A DNA stretch of 64,000 bases from Shimia ponticola (GTDB lineage: Bacteria; Pseudomonadota; Alphaproteobacteria; Rhodobacterales; Rhodobacteraceae), in the NCBI RefSeq assembly GCF_007995215.1, contig NZ_VCDK01000005.1, positions 1-64,000 on the forward strand, written 5' to 3'. The notes beneath the pieces are model-generated. The model did not search any database. It was not told the DNA's origin and saw only the letters and a list, made by a program, of their open reading frames with translations. Every line of letters begins with the position of its first letter. Positions within the stretch are counted from its first letter, which is position 1. Shown one piece after another: positions 50,743 through 59,428 of this stretch. Both the position numbers and the translations under genes were made by a program.

Positions 50743-51527
50743 TCCGCGACCGGTTCGACAAGAGCTTCCAACTGATCGCGCGCTTCGCTGAGCGGACCAT
50801 AGCAGGCCTCAAGCCCGGCCATATCAAGCCGCTGGATCGGCGCATGGATCGAGAGCGTCGTCACGAGACGGCGCTCATTATCGCGCACGGCGACGGCAAT
50901 AGCCCCCATACCTTCCATGAATTCCTCATCGTCCAGCGAATAGCCACGTGCGCGGACCTCTTCGAGGTCAGCCATCAGGCTTTCGGCGGTGGCGCGCGTG
51001 TTGGGCGTCTGCTGTTCGAGGTCCATCGCCCCGATGAACCGCTGCAGCTTGTCCTTGCGGAGCGAGGACAAGTACATCTTGCCGCTGGCCGTGCAGTAGA
51101 ATGGCACCTGCATCCCGACCTTCATTTCGATGCGCAAGGGCCAGTGGGTTTCCACCCGTTCGAGATAGACCATTCCGTAACGGCCGGGCGCGGCGAGGTT
51201 GCAGGTTTCGCCCACCTTCTCGGCCAAAGCCTTCATGATCATCAGGCGTTCGGTGCGGACGCGCTGCGATGATAGCGTATTCGCAGCAAGCCTGCGCAGG
51301 CGGTGGCCGGGTCCATAGGACCGGCCATCGACATCACGTTGCAGGAACCCCTCGGCCTCAGCAGTCGTCAGCAAGCGATGAACCGTGGGTTTCGGCAGGC
51401 CCAGCGCCGCAGAGAGGGCGCTGGGGGCAACCGGGACACCCTCTTTCGCGACCTGCTCGAGCAGTAGCAGGAGGCGAAGATTCGTGGGGATTTGCCCCTG
51501 GGTGTCGTCGGTGTGTCCGTCTGGCAT
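50739..51527 (-). CDS. IclR-family regulator of the TRAP operon
   Basis: 262-aa IclR-type regulator. The winged helix-turn-helix is at about residues 18-80 (LLLLEQVAKEGVPVAPSALS, then LGLPKPTVHRLLTTAEAEGFL), and the effector-binding domain is at about 90-255 (MPFYCTASGKMYL-like block and a late VRDNERRLVTTLSIHAP). It lies 30 nt after dctM on the same strand, so it is probably part of the transporter operon and senses its substrate or a product. The likely operator is the dyad at 55031-55049 or nearby, between dctP and the oxidoreductase gene. Confidence 0.92.
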   Translation of the reverse strand: MPDGHTDDTQGQIPTNLRLLLLLEQVAKEGVPVAPSALSAALGLPKPTVHRLLTTAEAEGFLQRDVDGRSYGPGHRLRRLAANTLSSQRVRTERLMIMKALAEKVGETCNLAAPGRYGMVYLERVETHWPLRIEMKVGMQVPFYCTASGKMYLSSLRKDKLQRFIGAMDLEQQTPNTRATAESLMADLEEVRARGYSLDDEEFMEGMGAIAVAVRDNERRLVTTLSIHAPIQRLDMAGLEACYGPLSEARDQLEALVEPVAD

Positions 51528-51557
51528 TTTAGCCTCTTAAGGTCTTTCTCCTATTTG

Positions 51558-52919
51558 TCAGCCAGCAAGTTCGACAAGGAACAGAGCCAACGGCGGTGTT
51601 AGAGCCACGAGGAACCAAACGCTCAGCAACGCAAACAGGTATGGCACCGTGTAGCGCAACAGCCGGAAGTACGGAACGCCAGTCACGCCGGATGCGACGT
51701 AAAGGTTCAAGCCATAAGGTGGCGTGATGAACCCGATAGACGCCCCGACGAGGAAGATCACCGAGAAGTGGATCGGATCGACACCGACCGAGGCCGCGAT
51801 GGGCGCAAGGATCGGAGCGAGAATGATCGTCACTGGCAGCGATTCAAGGATCATGCCTGAGAAGAACACGATGGCCATCGCCGTGAACAGGACAGCGTAG
51901 TAGCCGCCCATTGATGTCACGAAGTCACCGATGACCTGCTGCGCGCCCAACAAGGACAGGATCTGCTGCATCACAACGGAAATGGCGATCAGCGGTGCAA
52001 GGATGCCGGTGATCTGCGCCGAACGCATGGTGATGCCGGGAATTTCGCGCAGGGTGAACCCTTCGACCACCATCATCGCAGGTACGGATTTCTCGGACCA
52101 GTCTTTGGTCTGATCCATCTTGAACATGCGGCTCACGACCCAACTGGCCAGACCGACGATCACGCCGAAACCGACAGTCACACCGGCTGCTTCGGTGGGT
52201 GAGAATTTACCGGTGTAGATGCCCCAGAGCACGAGACCGATGGCAAAGAACCCGAGCCAAGCCCCGAGCGACGTCTTGAACACGCGCAGCGGGTTCAACG
52301 CGATCAGGTAGCCCCAGCCGTTGCGCCAGCAGATGATGAAACAGGCCAGCATCATGCCGAGCACCATCAACGCACCCGGCACGATCCCTGCCACGAACAG
52401 ATCCGAGATCGGCAGGTTCATCAAGAAGCCGTAGACGATGAAGATAATCGACGGCGGAATGATGATACCGACCGTACCGCCCGCTGCCGCTGTGGCCGCA
52501 GAGAAACGCTCGTCATAGCCGCCTTTGACCATTTCGGGATGCAGCATCGAGCCGATGGTCGCCGTCGTGGCCGAGTTTGATCCGGAGATCGCAGCGAAAA
52601 GACCACAAGCCCCAAGCGACGCCATGGCAAGACCGCCCCTGATCCAGCCGAGACAGGCATAGGCAAAGTCAGACAGCCGTCGCGCGATGCCAGAACGGTT
52701 GATGAGGTCCCCGGTCAGGATAAAGAGCGGCATGGCGAGAAGCGCAAAACCGTCGGTGAACACATCCTGAAGGGCCGCGCCCATATTAAGAAGTTGGAGG
52801 TCCAGCACCCAGGACATGCCGATCACCCAATAGGCGATGACAAGGAACACGGGTACGCCGAACATAAAGAGGACTGTGACCCCGACCGAGATCAGCGTGA
52901 TGATGGTTGGATCGCTCAT
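51558..52919 (-). CDS. dctM: TRAP transporter large permease subunit DctM
   Basis: 453-aa integral membrane protein with about twelve helices, the transport-active subunit of a tripartite ATP-independent periplasmic transporter driven by the sodium gradient. Family motifs are ISGSNSATTATIGSMLHPEM and GGTVGIIIPPSIIFIVYGFL, then ILAPILAPIAASVGVDPIHF in the second half. It overlaps dctQ by 4 nt. Length and motifs are complete. Confidence 0.95.
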   Translation of the reverse strand: MSDPTIITLISVGVTVLFMFGVPVFLVIAYWVIGMSWVLDLQLLNMGAALQDVFTDGFALLAMPLFILTGDLINRSGIARRLSDFAYACLGWIRGGLAMASLGACGLFAAISGSNSATTATIGSMLHPEMVKGGYDERFSAATAAAGGTVGIIIPPSIIFIVYGFLMNLPISDLFVAGIVPGALMVLGMMLACFIICWRNGWGYLIALNPLRVFKTSLGAWLGFFAIGLVLWGIYTGKFSPTEAAGVTVGFGVIVGLASWVVSRMFKMDQTKDWSEKSVPAMMVVEGFTLREIPGITMRSAQITGILAPLIAISVVMQQILSLLGAQQVIGDFVTSMGGYYAVLFTAMAIVFFSGMILESLPVTIILAPILAPIAASVGVDPIHFSVIFLVGASIGFITPPYGLNLYVASGVTGVPYFRLLRYTVPYLFALLSVWFLVALTPPLALFLVELAG

Positions 52920-53587
52920 GCGTCACCTCCGATCACGGCGGCTTCGATCATATCGTCACCGTTGCGGAATTTAGCGAGGTCCTTGGGGAGGTTGTCGATC
53001 ACCCGCGCGGCCAAAAGGATAAAGGCCAGCGGAACAGAAATCAGGAACCACCACTGCATCACATTGTCAGTGCCAAGCATGATGGCAAAGTTGGCCGCAG
53101 CGCGGACGGTTTCCTGCGTGCAGGTCACGACGACGATCCATGCAAACCCAAGCCAGAGCGCGGCATCCACGATCAGGCAAACCAACTGACCAAAACGCGG
53201 CAGCGCTTTGCGGAATTCGGCAAAGGCCAGGTGCGTGCGAAGCTTGACGTTATAGCTGCAGCCCACCCACGTCATGACGAGGAAAAGGAATGGCGGCAGC
53301 GTGGTCGACCATGGCGGTTGGCCGGACAGGTAGAATCGTTGGATCACGCCCGCAAAGATGATCCCGCCAATCGCAAGATAGCTGATCACCATGACGGCGG
53401 GTTCGAGGTTGCGTTCTATGAAGGGCACTTTGCGATAGACCAGCATGACGGCTGTTCCACCAAGCAGTGTCACGATCAGTCCCAGCGGCCAAAGGCCGGG
53501 GTTCCCGCGCATCGCGCTTTGCAACATGAACGAGTCACCTGCGAAAAGGGCCGAGATCAGCTCGCCCATTCCTGTGATCGCCTCCAT
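52916..53587 (-). CDS. dctQ: TRAP transporter small permease subunit DctQ
   Basis: 223-aa four-helix membrane subunit. Hydrophobic stretches lie at about 35-55, 65-85, 100-125 and 180-205, and there is a conserved LRTHLAFAEFRKALPRF region between helices. It pairs with DctM to form the membrane part of the transporter. It is somewhat longer than the common DctQ because of an N-terminal extension. GGGAGG precedes the ATG. It lies 162 nt after dctP with a hairpin in the gap. Confidence 0.9.
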   Translation of the reverse strand: MEAITGMGELISALFAGDSFMLQSAMRGNPGLWPLGLIVTLLGGTAVMLVYRKVPFIERNLEPAVMVISYLAIGGIIFAGVIQRFYLSGQPPWSTTLPPFLFLVMTWVGCSYNVKLRTHLAFAEFRKALPRFGQLVCLIVDAALWLGFAWIVVVTCTQETVRAAANFAIMLGTDNVMQWWFLISVPLAFILLAARVIDNLPKDLAKFRNGDDMIEAAVIGGDA

Positions 53588-53718
53588 ACGGACGTCCTCC
53601 CTGTCCTGATATGACCTGCGCCCTGCCCGGTTTTCCGTGGCGGTTATCTTTATAGGCGCGGGATATGGCTATGTTCGGCGGCTACAGCGCGGACCAGCAC
53701 ACCGCCTGTGTGTAGTGA

Positions 53719-53734
53719 GGGCCGAATGCGGCCC
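53719..53734 (-). terminator. Intercistronic hairpin between dctP and dctQ
   Basis: GGGCCG-AATG-CGGCCC, a 6-bp GC stem with a tetraloop and no T tract, just after the dctP stop. It probably stabilises dctP mRNA or partly stops transcription, so that binding protein outnumbers permease. Confidence 0.55.
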
Positions 53735-53749
53735 CCACCAGATTTGGTC

Positions 53750-54979
53750 TTAGGCTTTCCACCAGCGACGTGGTTCGACGTTTTCTGCCAACGTGTGCGG
53801 GTTGTTGCGCACTTCGTTGTAGATGTCCTGGTAGGTGTCGATGCCACCGGCCCAGCCGTTGATCCGCTCGCGCCACTGCTCCCACAGTTGCGGCTGGAAT
53901 TCTGGCGAACACATCTCTTCGGCCTTGCGGATTTCTTCGTCCGACAGGTTCGCGATGCGCACGTCGTTCTCGGCAAAGATGGTGCCTGGAAGCTGTGGCG
54001 TCGAAAAACCAACAGTGTTGACCAGTGCCGCTTCGTTCGCCGCCTGCACGTGAACCTGTGACAGGTACGACGATTCCATGACCGCGTCCTGCAGTTCGCC
54101 ACCGAGGCTGTCGAAGGTCGATGCGTTCATTGCGGTGTGCTCTGTACCGCAGAAGAAGCGCAGGTCGACGGACTGCGAAACGACTGGCGACATGTTGGCG
54201 TAGGCCACGGCCGATGCCCATGTTTCGGCACCGTCGATCAGGCCCTGCTTCAGACCGTCGAGGGTCTCTTCCCAGGCCACAGGCACCGGGTTCAGGTTCA
54301 GAGCGTTCATCGCGATCCGGCCCAGCTGAGTGCCGGTCACGCGGTTCTTCGTGCCCATGATGTCTTCCAGACGTGTGACGGTCGGCTTGTCCGCAAAGGA
54401 CTGACCCATCTGGATGCCGCGCAGTTCTGCGTGGGTGAACAGGAACTTCAGACCGTGACGCGCCTCAAATGGGTCGCGCAGGATGCGCTGCGATTCTGGC
54501 GAGTACATGAAGTAGTACTGGTCCGCACGCGAACGGAACATGTAGGCATAGTCCAGCACGTTCAGATATGGCGCACCGCCGGCCGAGTTCTGAGTCGACG
54601 CTGCATAGATGTCGATGATGCCCTGCTGAGCCTTCTCAACGCAGGACAGCTGACCGCAGATCTGGTTGTTGCCGATGAATTCGATGCGGATTTCACCGTC
54701 TGTGCGGCTTTCCAAATCGCGCGCGAACTCAAGACAGCCAGCGCGTTCGATCAAAAGGTTCTGCTGGTTAAAGCCAGCCGCGCCGAACTTCAGCGTGTAT
54801 TTCGGCTCTTTGGCGAAGCGTTTGTTGTAAGTTGATTCCGCTGCCGCCGCGAGGTTCGCAGCCGTCATTGCGCCGCCGAAAGTCCCAGCAGCAAGAAGCG
54901 TGGAGCTGAGACCGTAAGTCCCTGCAATTCTAAAGAAATCTCGACGCGAGACCCCCTTAATCCGGTCAAAAATAGCCAT
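53750..54979 (-). CDS. dctP: TRAP transporter substrate-binding protein DctP with Tat signal
   Basis: 409-aa periplasmic binding protein. The N-terminus has a twin-arginine motif (SRRDFFRIAG) followed by a hydrophobic core and an Ala-rich cleavage region near residue 42, so it is exported by Tat. The DctP fold follows: IRIEFIGNNQICGQ, then the ligand-binding Arg region KNRVTGTQLGRIAMNALNL, then ETLDGLKQGLIDGAETW. The substrate is not predictable; the divergent GMC oxidoreductase hints at an alcohol or hydroxy compound. ATG 54979 has GGGAGG upstream; an ATG at 55000 lacks support. Confidence 0.94.
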   Translation of the reverse strand: MAIFDRIKGVSRRDFFRIAGTYGLSSTLLAAGTFGGAMTAANLAAAAESTYNKRFAKEPKYTLKFGAAGFNQQNLLIERAGCLEFARDLESRTDGEIRIEFIGNNQICGQLSCVEKAQQGIIDIYAASTQNSAGGAPYLNVLDYAYMFRSRADQYYFMYSPESQRILRDPFEARHGLKFLFTHAELRGIQMGQSFADKPTVTRLEDIMGTKNRVTGTQLGRIAMNALNLNPVPVAWEETLDGLKQGLIDGAETWASAVAYANMSPVVSQSVDLRFFCGTEHTAMNASTFDSLGGELQDAVMESSYLSQVHVQAANEAALVNTVGFSTPQLPGTIFAENDVRIANLSDEEIRKAEEMCSPEFQPQLWEQWRERINGWAGGIDTYQDIYNEVRNNPHTLAENVEPRRWWKA

Positions 54980-55030
54980 AAATTCCTCCCATTTTGGCAT
55001 TTATTGAGATGTATTGTTTCAAAAAAGACT

Positions 55031-55049
55031 AGATCAGGTGCGCTGATCT
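55031..55049. promoter_or_regulatory. Dyad AGATCAG-GTGCG-CTGATCT between dctP and the GMC gene
   Basis: A perfect 7-bp inverted repeat with a 5-bp centre, in the 103-bp gap between the divergent dctP and oxidoreductase start codons. It is a good candidate operator for the IclR regulator encoded in the same operon. Confidence 0.55.
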
Positions 55050-55082
55050 GCATAGGATTTTTTTCCAAGCGGAGGAAAAACT

Positions 55083-56681
55083 GTGCAGCGAGCTGATTAT
55101 GTGATCGTAGGTGCCGGGTCGGCGGGTTGCGTGATTGCCAACCGCCTGAGCGCAGATTCCAAGACGCGCGTTGTGCTGCTTGAGGCTGGTCCTCCGGACC
55201 GCAATCCGTGGATTCACATCCCGGTCGGGTACTTTCGCACGATCCACAATCCGAGTGTGGACTGGTGCTATAAAACCGAACCTGATCCGGGACTGAATGG
55301 CCGGTCTATCGAATGGCCGCGCGGCAAAGTCTTGGGCGGATCGTCGTCACTGAACGGTCTGCTCTACGTGCGGGGGCAACCGCAGGATTATGACCGCTGG
55401 CGGCAAATGGGGAATACCGGCTGGGGGTGGGACGACGTTCTGCCGCTGTTCAAACGGGCCGAGAACAATGAACGCGGCGCGGATGAATTTCACGGCGATC
55501 AAGGGCCTTTGGCGGTCTCGGATATGCGCATTCAGCGCCCGATCACCGATGCTTGGGTCGCAGCGGCGCAAGCAGCGGGTTACCCATTCAACCCCGACTA
55601 CAATGGCTCAGACCAAGAGGGCGTCGGGTTCTTTCAACTCACGGCGCGCAACGGACGACGCTGTAGCGCCGCAGTGGCGTATCTGAACCCGGTCAAACAT
55701 CGCCCGAACCTCCAAATCATCACGCATGCTCTGGTCAGCGGCGTGACATTTGACGGCAACCGGGCAACCGGCGTGACCTATACCGACGCGTCCGGCACCC
55801 AGCGGTCGATCACGGCCACGAAGGAAGTCGTGCTTTCCGGTGGTGCGATTAACTCGCCCCAGTTGCTGATGTTGTCCGGCATCGGCGACGCGGCCCATTT
55901 GCAAGACAACGGTATCTCTGTCCTTCGTGACACACCCGGCGTCGGGCGCAATATGCAGGACCATCTTCAGGCGCGGCTTGTCTACAAATGCAACGAGCCG
56001 ACCCTGAACGACGAGGTCACAAGCCTAACGGGCAAGATGCGCATCGGATTGAAATACATCCTGTCTCGATCAGGGCCAATGACAATGGCCGCAAGCCTTG
56101 CCACGGGCTTTCTCAAGACGCACGACGATGTCGAAACACCTGATATCCAATTTCACGTTCAGCCGCTGTCTGCCGAAAACCCTGGCAAAGGGGCTGACAG
56201 GTTTTCCGCCTTTACGATGTCGGTCTGCCAACTGCGACCCGAGAGCAAAGGCGAGATCCGGCTCAACGGACCTGACCACAGAACCTATCCGCGCATCATC
56301 CCGAATTACTTGTCGACGAAAACAGACTGCGACACGGTCGTCGCGGGCGTGAATATCGCGCGGCGCATCGCCAGACATGCGCCTCTGACGTCAAAGATAT
56401 CAGAAGAGTATCGCCCCAACCCGTCGCTCGACATGGACGATTACGACGCCACGCTGGACTGGGCGCGCAACAACACCGCGTCGATTTATCATCCGACCGG
56501 CACCTGCAAAATGGGAAGCGATCCATCATCTGTTGTCGATGCCCGCCTGCGTGTCCACGGGATCGGCGGGTTGCGCGTGGCGGACTGCTCGATCATGCCT
56601 GAAATCGTCTCTGGCAACACCAATGCCCCCGCCATCATGATTGGCGAAAAGGCATCTGATCTGATCCTCGAAGACGCCTGA
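55083..56681 (+). CDS. GMC-family FAD oxidoreductase (choline dehydrogenase-like)
   Basis: 532-aa glucose-methanol-choline oxidoreductase. The FAD-binding motif VGAGSAGCVIANRL is at residues 9-22, with PS00623-like WPRGKVLGGSSSLNGL near 80 and PS00624-like GAINSPQLLMLSGIG near 255. The C-terminal catalytic pair is in IYHPTGTCKMG (His) and SGNTNAPAIMI (Asn). It oxidises an alcohol group with FAD; choline is only one option. The start GTG 55083 has GGAGG at about 8 nt. It is divergent from the TRAP operon and probably acts on the imported compound. An ALDH partner, common for choline, is absent. Confidence 0.92.
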   Translation: MQRADYVIVGAGSAGCVIANRLSADSKTRVVLLEAGPPDRNPWIHIPVGYFRTIHNPSVDWCYKTEPDPGLNGRSIEWPRGKVLGGSSSLNGLLYVRGQPQDYDRWRQMGNTGWGWDDVLPLFKRAENNERGADEFHGDQGPLAVSDMRIQRPITDAWVAAAQAAGYPFNPDYNGSDQEGVGFFQLTARNGRRCSAAVAYLNPVKHRPNLQIITHALVSGVTFDGNRATGVTYTDASGTQRSITATKEVVLSGGAINSPQLLMLSGIGDAAHLQDNGISVLRDTPGVGRNMQDHLQARLVYKCNEPTLNDEVTSLTGKMRIGLKYILSRSGPMTMAASLATGFLKTHDDVETPDIQFHVQPLSAENPGKGADRFSAFTMSVCQLRPESKGEIRLNGPDHRTYPRIIPNYLSTKTDCDTVVAGVNIARRIARHAPLTSKISEEYRPNPSLDMDDYDATLDWARNNTASIYHPTGTCKMGSDPSSVVDARLRVHGIGGLRVADCSIMPEIVSGNTNAPAIMIGEKASDLILEDA

Positions 56682-56797
56682 GCCGCCCGCCCCAGAGGCC
56701 GTAAATTCTTAACCTCCCGGGAACACTTGGCTTTTGGGAGAAGTTAACGGTTCGTGATAGGGTTAACGAATCCGGTAGTCGGATTGGGGGTGGAAAT

Positions 56798-57100
56798 ATG
56801 AAAACTTTGATCAGCGCGGCTTTGGCCGCCGTATTAGTGTGTGGGTCTGTATCGGCGCCAACGCAAGCCAAGGCAGATGCCGTGACGGCGGGTGTCGTGG
56901 CCAAACTGTTGTTCTTTGGCGCAGTGACATCCAAGCGGAACAGCACGCCAAAAACATCGGCCAACACACATTATGCGCTGACGGGCCAGGGAACACCCGT
57001 GCGCAGCCTACGTCAGCCACCGATTCCAAACGTCGTAATCCGCAAACAGGCCCCGGCCTGCCACGGTCACCACGGCTGCAACACCTATAAAAAGTGGTAA
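56798..57100 (+). CDS. Small exported protein of unknown function
   Basis: 100 aa with a Sec signal peptide (MKTLISAALAAVLVCGSVSA, cleavage near 20-26) and a mature part of about 75 residues. The mature part has a short hydrophobic stretch (VVAKLLFFGAV) and ends in a His/Cys cluster (ACHGHHGCNTYKKW) that could bind metal or form a disulfide. No family is recognised. GGTGGA lies just upstream of the ATG. It is monocistronic and closed by the hairpin at 57108. Confidence 0.75.
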   Translation: MKTLISAALAAVLVCGSVSAPTQAKADAVTAGVVAKLLFFGAVTSKRNSTPKTSANTHYALTGQGTPVRSLRQPPIPNVVIRKQAPACHGHHGCNTYKKW

Positions 57101-57107
57101 GGTGAAT

Positions 57108-57130
57108 AGGGCGCGATGCGGTCGCGCCCT
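57108..57130. terminator. Bidirectional hairpin between convergent genes
   Basis: A perfect 9-bp stem, AGGGCGCGA (57108-57116) with TCGCGCCCT (57122-57130). It overlaps the stop codon of the convergent winged-helix gene and has no T tract on the plus strand. Confidence 0.6.
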
Positions 57131-57833
57131 AAACCATTTCGATCACATCTTTTTCGATGGCGAGCATATAGCCTTTGCGGGCGATGCTTTTGACAAGCAA
57201 TTCGCTCACCATTTGATTGCCCAGCGAATCACGCAAACGCTTGATGCGGGTGGCGCCTGCGGCCTCTTCGCATTCAGAGGCGCTGCGACCTGAAATGACA
57301 CCTTCGAGTTCCGCACCGCTCAGGACGTCGCCGTCCATGCGGGCTTCTGCCAGAACAGACAGCGTTTCTATGGCCGCCGGGGTCAGCTTGAATTCCATGT
57401 TGTTCAGGTAAACGACGTTTTCATCGCGACTGATCAGCAGGGAATTGACCTGAATACCTGTGCGTTCGATCTCGCCCATACGGCGGTTCAGGGCAATGAG
57501 CGCGACCAGAAAGACAAGCGTTGCCACAAGCAAGGCCGTCGCAAACACCAAAAGCACAAATATCACGATGCGATAGCTCGCCAGAGTGTCCGAGAAAGCG
57601 GTCCCCGACTGCGCGAGGATCTCCAAGAGCTTGATCTCGGCATTTGATGTCAGGTCATCGTTTTCGACAAACAACCGCGTCACCTGCGCGTTAAACGCGT
57701 TGGCGTCAGGTAGAGTGGCAAAGAGCACAACTGCCGTCACCAAAAGGATCGCGACAATGGCCACGATCCCGATCAATACAATACGCGAGCCCTGCTGGCG
57801 GGCTTCAGTAGCGGAGGAAGTAGGCGCCTGCAC
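57129..57833 (-). CDS. Membrane-anchored winged-helix regulator
   Basis: 234 aa. Two transmembrane helices (about 18-40, IVLIGIVAIVAILLVTAVVL, and about 88-115, IVIFVLLVFATALLVATLVF) enclose a periplasmic loop of about 48 residues. The C-terminal about 95 residues resemble an OmpR/PhoB-type winged helix (FKLTPAAIETLSVLAEARMD, then IKRLRDSLGNQMVSELLVKS). This is a one-component sensor like ToxR or CadC, but with the DNA-binding domain at the C-terminus. The start GTG 57833 has AAAGGAG at 5-6 nt and overlaps the gene before it by 29 nt, so the two are coupled. The signal is unknown. Confidence 0.8.
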   Translation of the reverse strand: MQAPTSSATEARQQGSRIVLIGIVAIVAILLVTAVVLFATLPDANAFNAQVTRLFVENDDLTSNAEIKLLEILAQSGTAFSDTLASYRIVIFVLLVFATALLVATLVFLVALIALNRRMGEIERTGIQVNSLLISRDENVVYLNNMEFKLTPAAIETLSVLAEARMDGDVLSGAELEGVISGRSASECEEAAGATRIKRLRDSLGNQMVSELLVKSIARKGYMLAIEKDVIEMV

Positions 57834-58086
57834 TGTCGCTCCTTTCGTCCAGCTCAGATTCGTCGAACACAGAGACGATGTTCAAAAGCTCCCAGCCATC
57901 GACGGCGATGCGTGGTTCGACCTGAACCTTGGCGTTGGCCTTGGTGCAGGCCCCCGACACTTGGGCGACGCCGTAGTGTAGATTCAGCGGATTGTCGCGT
58001 TTGGCCTTGTAGTCAGCATAGCACTCCGCTTGTGCGGTGGTCGCTGACATCAGGATCGCGATCAGAAATGGTGTGATCTGTTTCAT
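57805..58086 (-). CDS. Small exported protein coupled to the membrane regulator
   Basis: 93 aa with a signal peptide (MKQITPFLIAILMSATTAQA, then ECYADYKAKRD). The mature part of about 73 residues has two cysteines that could form a disulfide and a hydrophobic strand pattern (RIAVDGWELLNIVSVFDES). No family is named with confidence. Its 29-nt overlap with the regulator gene suggests it works with the periplasmic loop of that protein, for example as a ligand-binding or inhibitory partner. That link is inference. Confidence 0.78.
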   Translation of the reverse strand: MKQITPFLIAILMSATTAQAECYADYKAKRDNPLNLHYGVAQVSGACTKANAKVQVEPRIAVDGWELLNIVSVFDESELDERSDSAGAYFLRY

Positions 58087-58263
58087 GGCTCAAACCCTGC
58101 TCCCAAGCTGACGGTTATGCAATAACTCCGTGCTGGGACGGCGTTTCCTGCGGCTGTTATGAGCTAACAAAGGGGCGATATTGCCTGTCGTTCAAGGCCC
58201 CGCCCAACCTGACCTCATCACCCAACGGGCGTCTGATGCCGCCCCCGAACAGATGAGGTTCAC

Positions 58264-58767
58264 ATGTTCAAGAAGCTTGCCGCATTCGCCCTGTCCGGCG
58301 TGATCGCTGTCACAAGCCTGACCCCAACCATGGCCGAGGCCAACAACTACGGTCGCAACAACAATGTCTCGCAAGACGAATTAATCGGTGGCCTGATCTT
58401 TGGCGCCATCGCTCTTTATGCGCTGAGCGAGGCATCCAAGAACAACAAGAAGTCGTCCCAGAAATCCTCCAAGAAACGAGAGCCTGTCCGTCTGCCAAAA
58501 CCAAACCCACCACGTTGGGACGAGCGCGGCCACGGAAACGGACATCACGCTGGTCGTGGCCACCGCAAGGCACTGCCTACCGCCTGCATACGCCGCACAT
58601 CCGGCGGACAGGGGCCTGCGTATTTCTTTGGCCGCAAATGCATGCGCGAGAACTTCCGTGGCTACAACAACTTGCCACGCCGCTGCTTCCGCGAGTTCCG
58701 CACACCGCGCGGCTACCGCGTCGGCTTTGGTCCCAGCTGCCTGCGCCGCAACGGGTACACTTGGTGA
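58264..58767 (+). CDS. Exported basic protein with cysteine-rich C-terminus
   Basis: 167 aa. A Sec signal peptide (FKKLAAFALSGVIAVTSLTP, cleaved near TMAEA) is followed by a hydrophobic stretch (LIGGLIFGAIALYALSEA), a lysine/serine-rich linker, and a C-terminal Arg/Gly-rich domain with four spaced cysteines (ALPTACIRR, RKCMREN, PRRCFREF, PSCLRRN). The cysteines suggest two disulfides and a small folded periplasmic domain. No known family is assigned. GAGG precedes the ATG. Terminator structures follow at 58801-58875. Confidence 0.78.
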   Translation: MFKKLAAFALSGVIAVTSLTPTMAEANNYGRNNNVSQDELIGGLIFGAIALYALSEASKNNKKSSQKSSKKREPVRLPKPNPPRWDERGHGNGHHAGRGHRKALPTACIRRTSGGQGPAYFFGRKCMRENFRGYNNLPRRCFREFRTPRGYRVGFGPSCLRRNGYTW

Positions 58768-58800
58768 TCCGACGCTTCATTAATCAATCGAGCAGAATTT

Positions 58801-58828
58801 GATCAGCCGGGAGCAGTATTGGCTGATC
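58801..58828. repeat. Inverted repeat GATCAGCC / GGCTGATC
   Basis: Perfect 8-bp arms (58801-58808 and 58821-58828) around 12 nt, just before a second, stronger stem-loop. Confidence 0.6.
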
Positions 58829-58833
58829 AGACC

Positions 58834-58875
58834 GGGGGATGGCAGAGCATGGGCTGCCGTCCCCCAATTCTTTAT
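58834..58875 (+). terminator. Terminator of the exported basic protein gene
   Basis: A 12-bp stem, GGGGGATGGCAG (58834-58845) with CTGCCGTCCCCC (58854-58865), one G-T pair, then AATTCTTTAT. It also borders the 3' end of the convergent gene at 58877. Confidence 0.8.
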
Positions 58876-58876
58876 A

Positions 58877-59293
58877 TCAGCTGCCTCCGAACAAGGGCGC
58901 GCTGGCAGGATCTGCCAAACCGACAAATTGCCAGGCAGCATTGGGCTCTCTGAAGACGCCCACGCAGATCTTCGACGAAGCTGACGAAATCCGCTGAAAT
59001 TGGCTGCCGCGCGCAAATGTAATGTCAGTGGGCGCGTAGATGGCTGTCATCCGCGTGGCCTCGAACTGATCTACTGGCATGACAAAGGCCTTGAACAGGC
59101 TCAACAGCCCCCGAAATGTGATCGGAAAATCCGTGACCCGCGACATGTCAATGAAGACGTTCTGATCAAAGCGCATGTCTGGGTCGGCAAAGTAGGCAAG
59201 GTTATCGACGACGATCTCGTTCAATGTCAGCCGACCGGAGCATGTCACAATGACAAGCTTCTGATCCGGATATATTCGGTGCTCCGTCGGCAT
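58877..59293 (-). CDS. Unknown small protein, paralogue B of a tandem pair
   Basis: 138 aa. It is clearly homologous to the gene upstream at 59429: both open with HxIxxDQxLVxVTxSGRLTLxEIVxDNLAY and share DPDMR, VFIDxSxVTxF, LFKAFV, MTAIYAPxD and VGVFR blocks. The shape (short beta-alpha sheet protein with VFIDMSRVTDF in the middle) resembles STAS/SpoIIAA-like folds, but this is a guess from pattern. No signal peptide. ATG 59293 is used; GTG 59296 precedes it. Confidence 0.75.
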   Translation of the reverse strand: MPTEHRIYPDQKLVIVTCSGRLTLNEIVVDNLAYFADPDMRFDQNVFIDMSRVTDFPITFRGLLSLFKAFVMPVDQFEATRMTAIYAPTDITFARGSQFQRISSASSKICVGVFREPNAAWQFVGLADPASAPLFGGS

Positions 59294-59428
59294 CACTCTG
59301 GCCTACCTGTTTCAACGTACAAAGGGCTAATTCACGGGTGTGGCGCAGACAAGCTCGAGGCGCGCGCCGAGATACTCGCGACGGCGCGTCAAAGCTGCGC
59401 ACGTCAAGACTTTGCTCAAAAATTAAGC

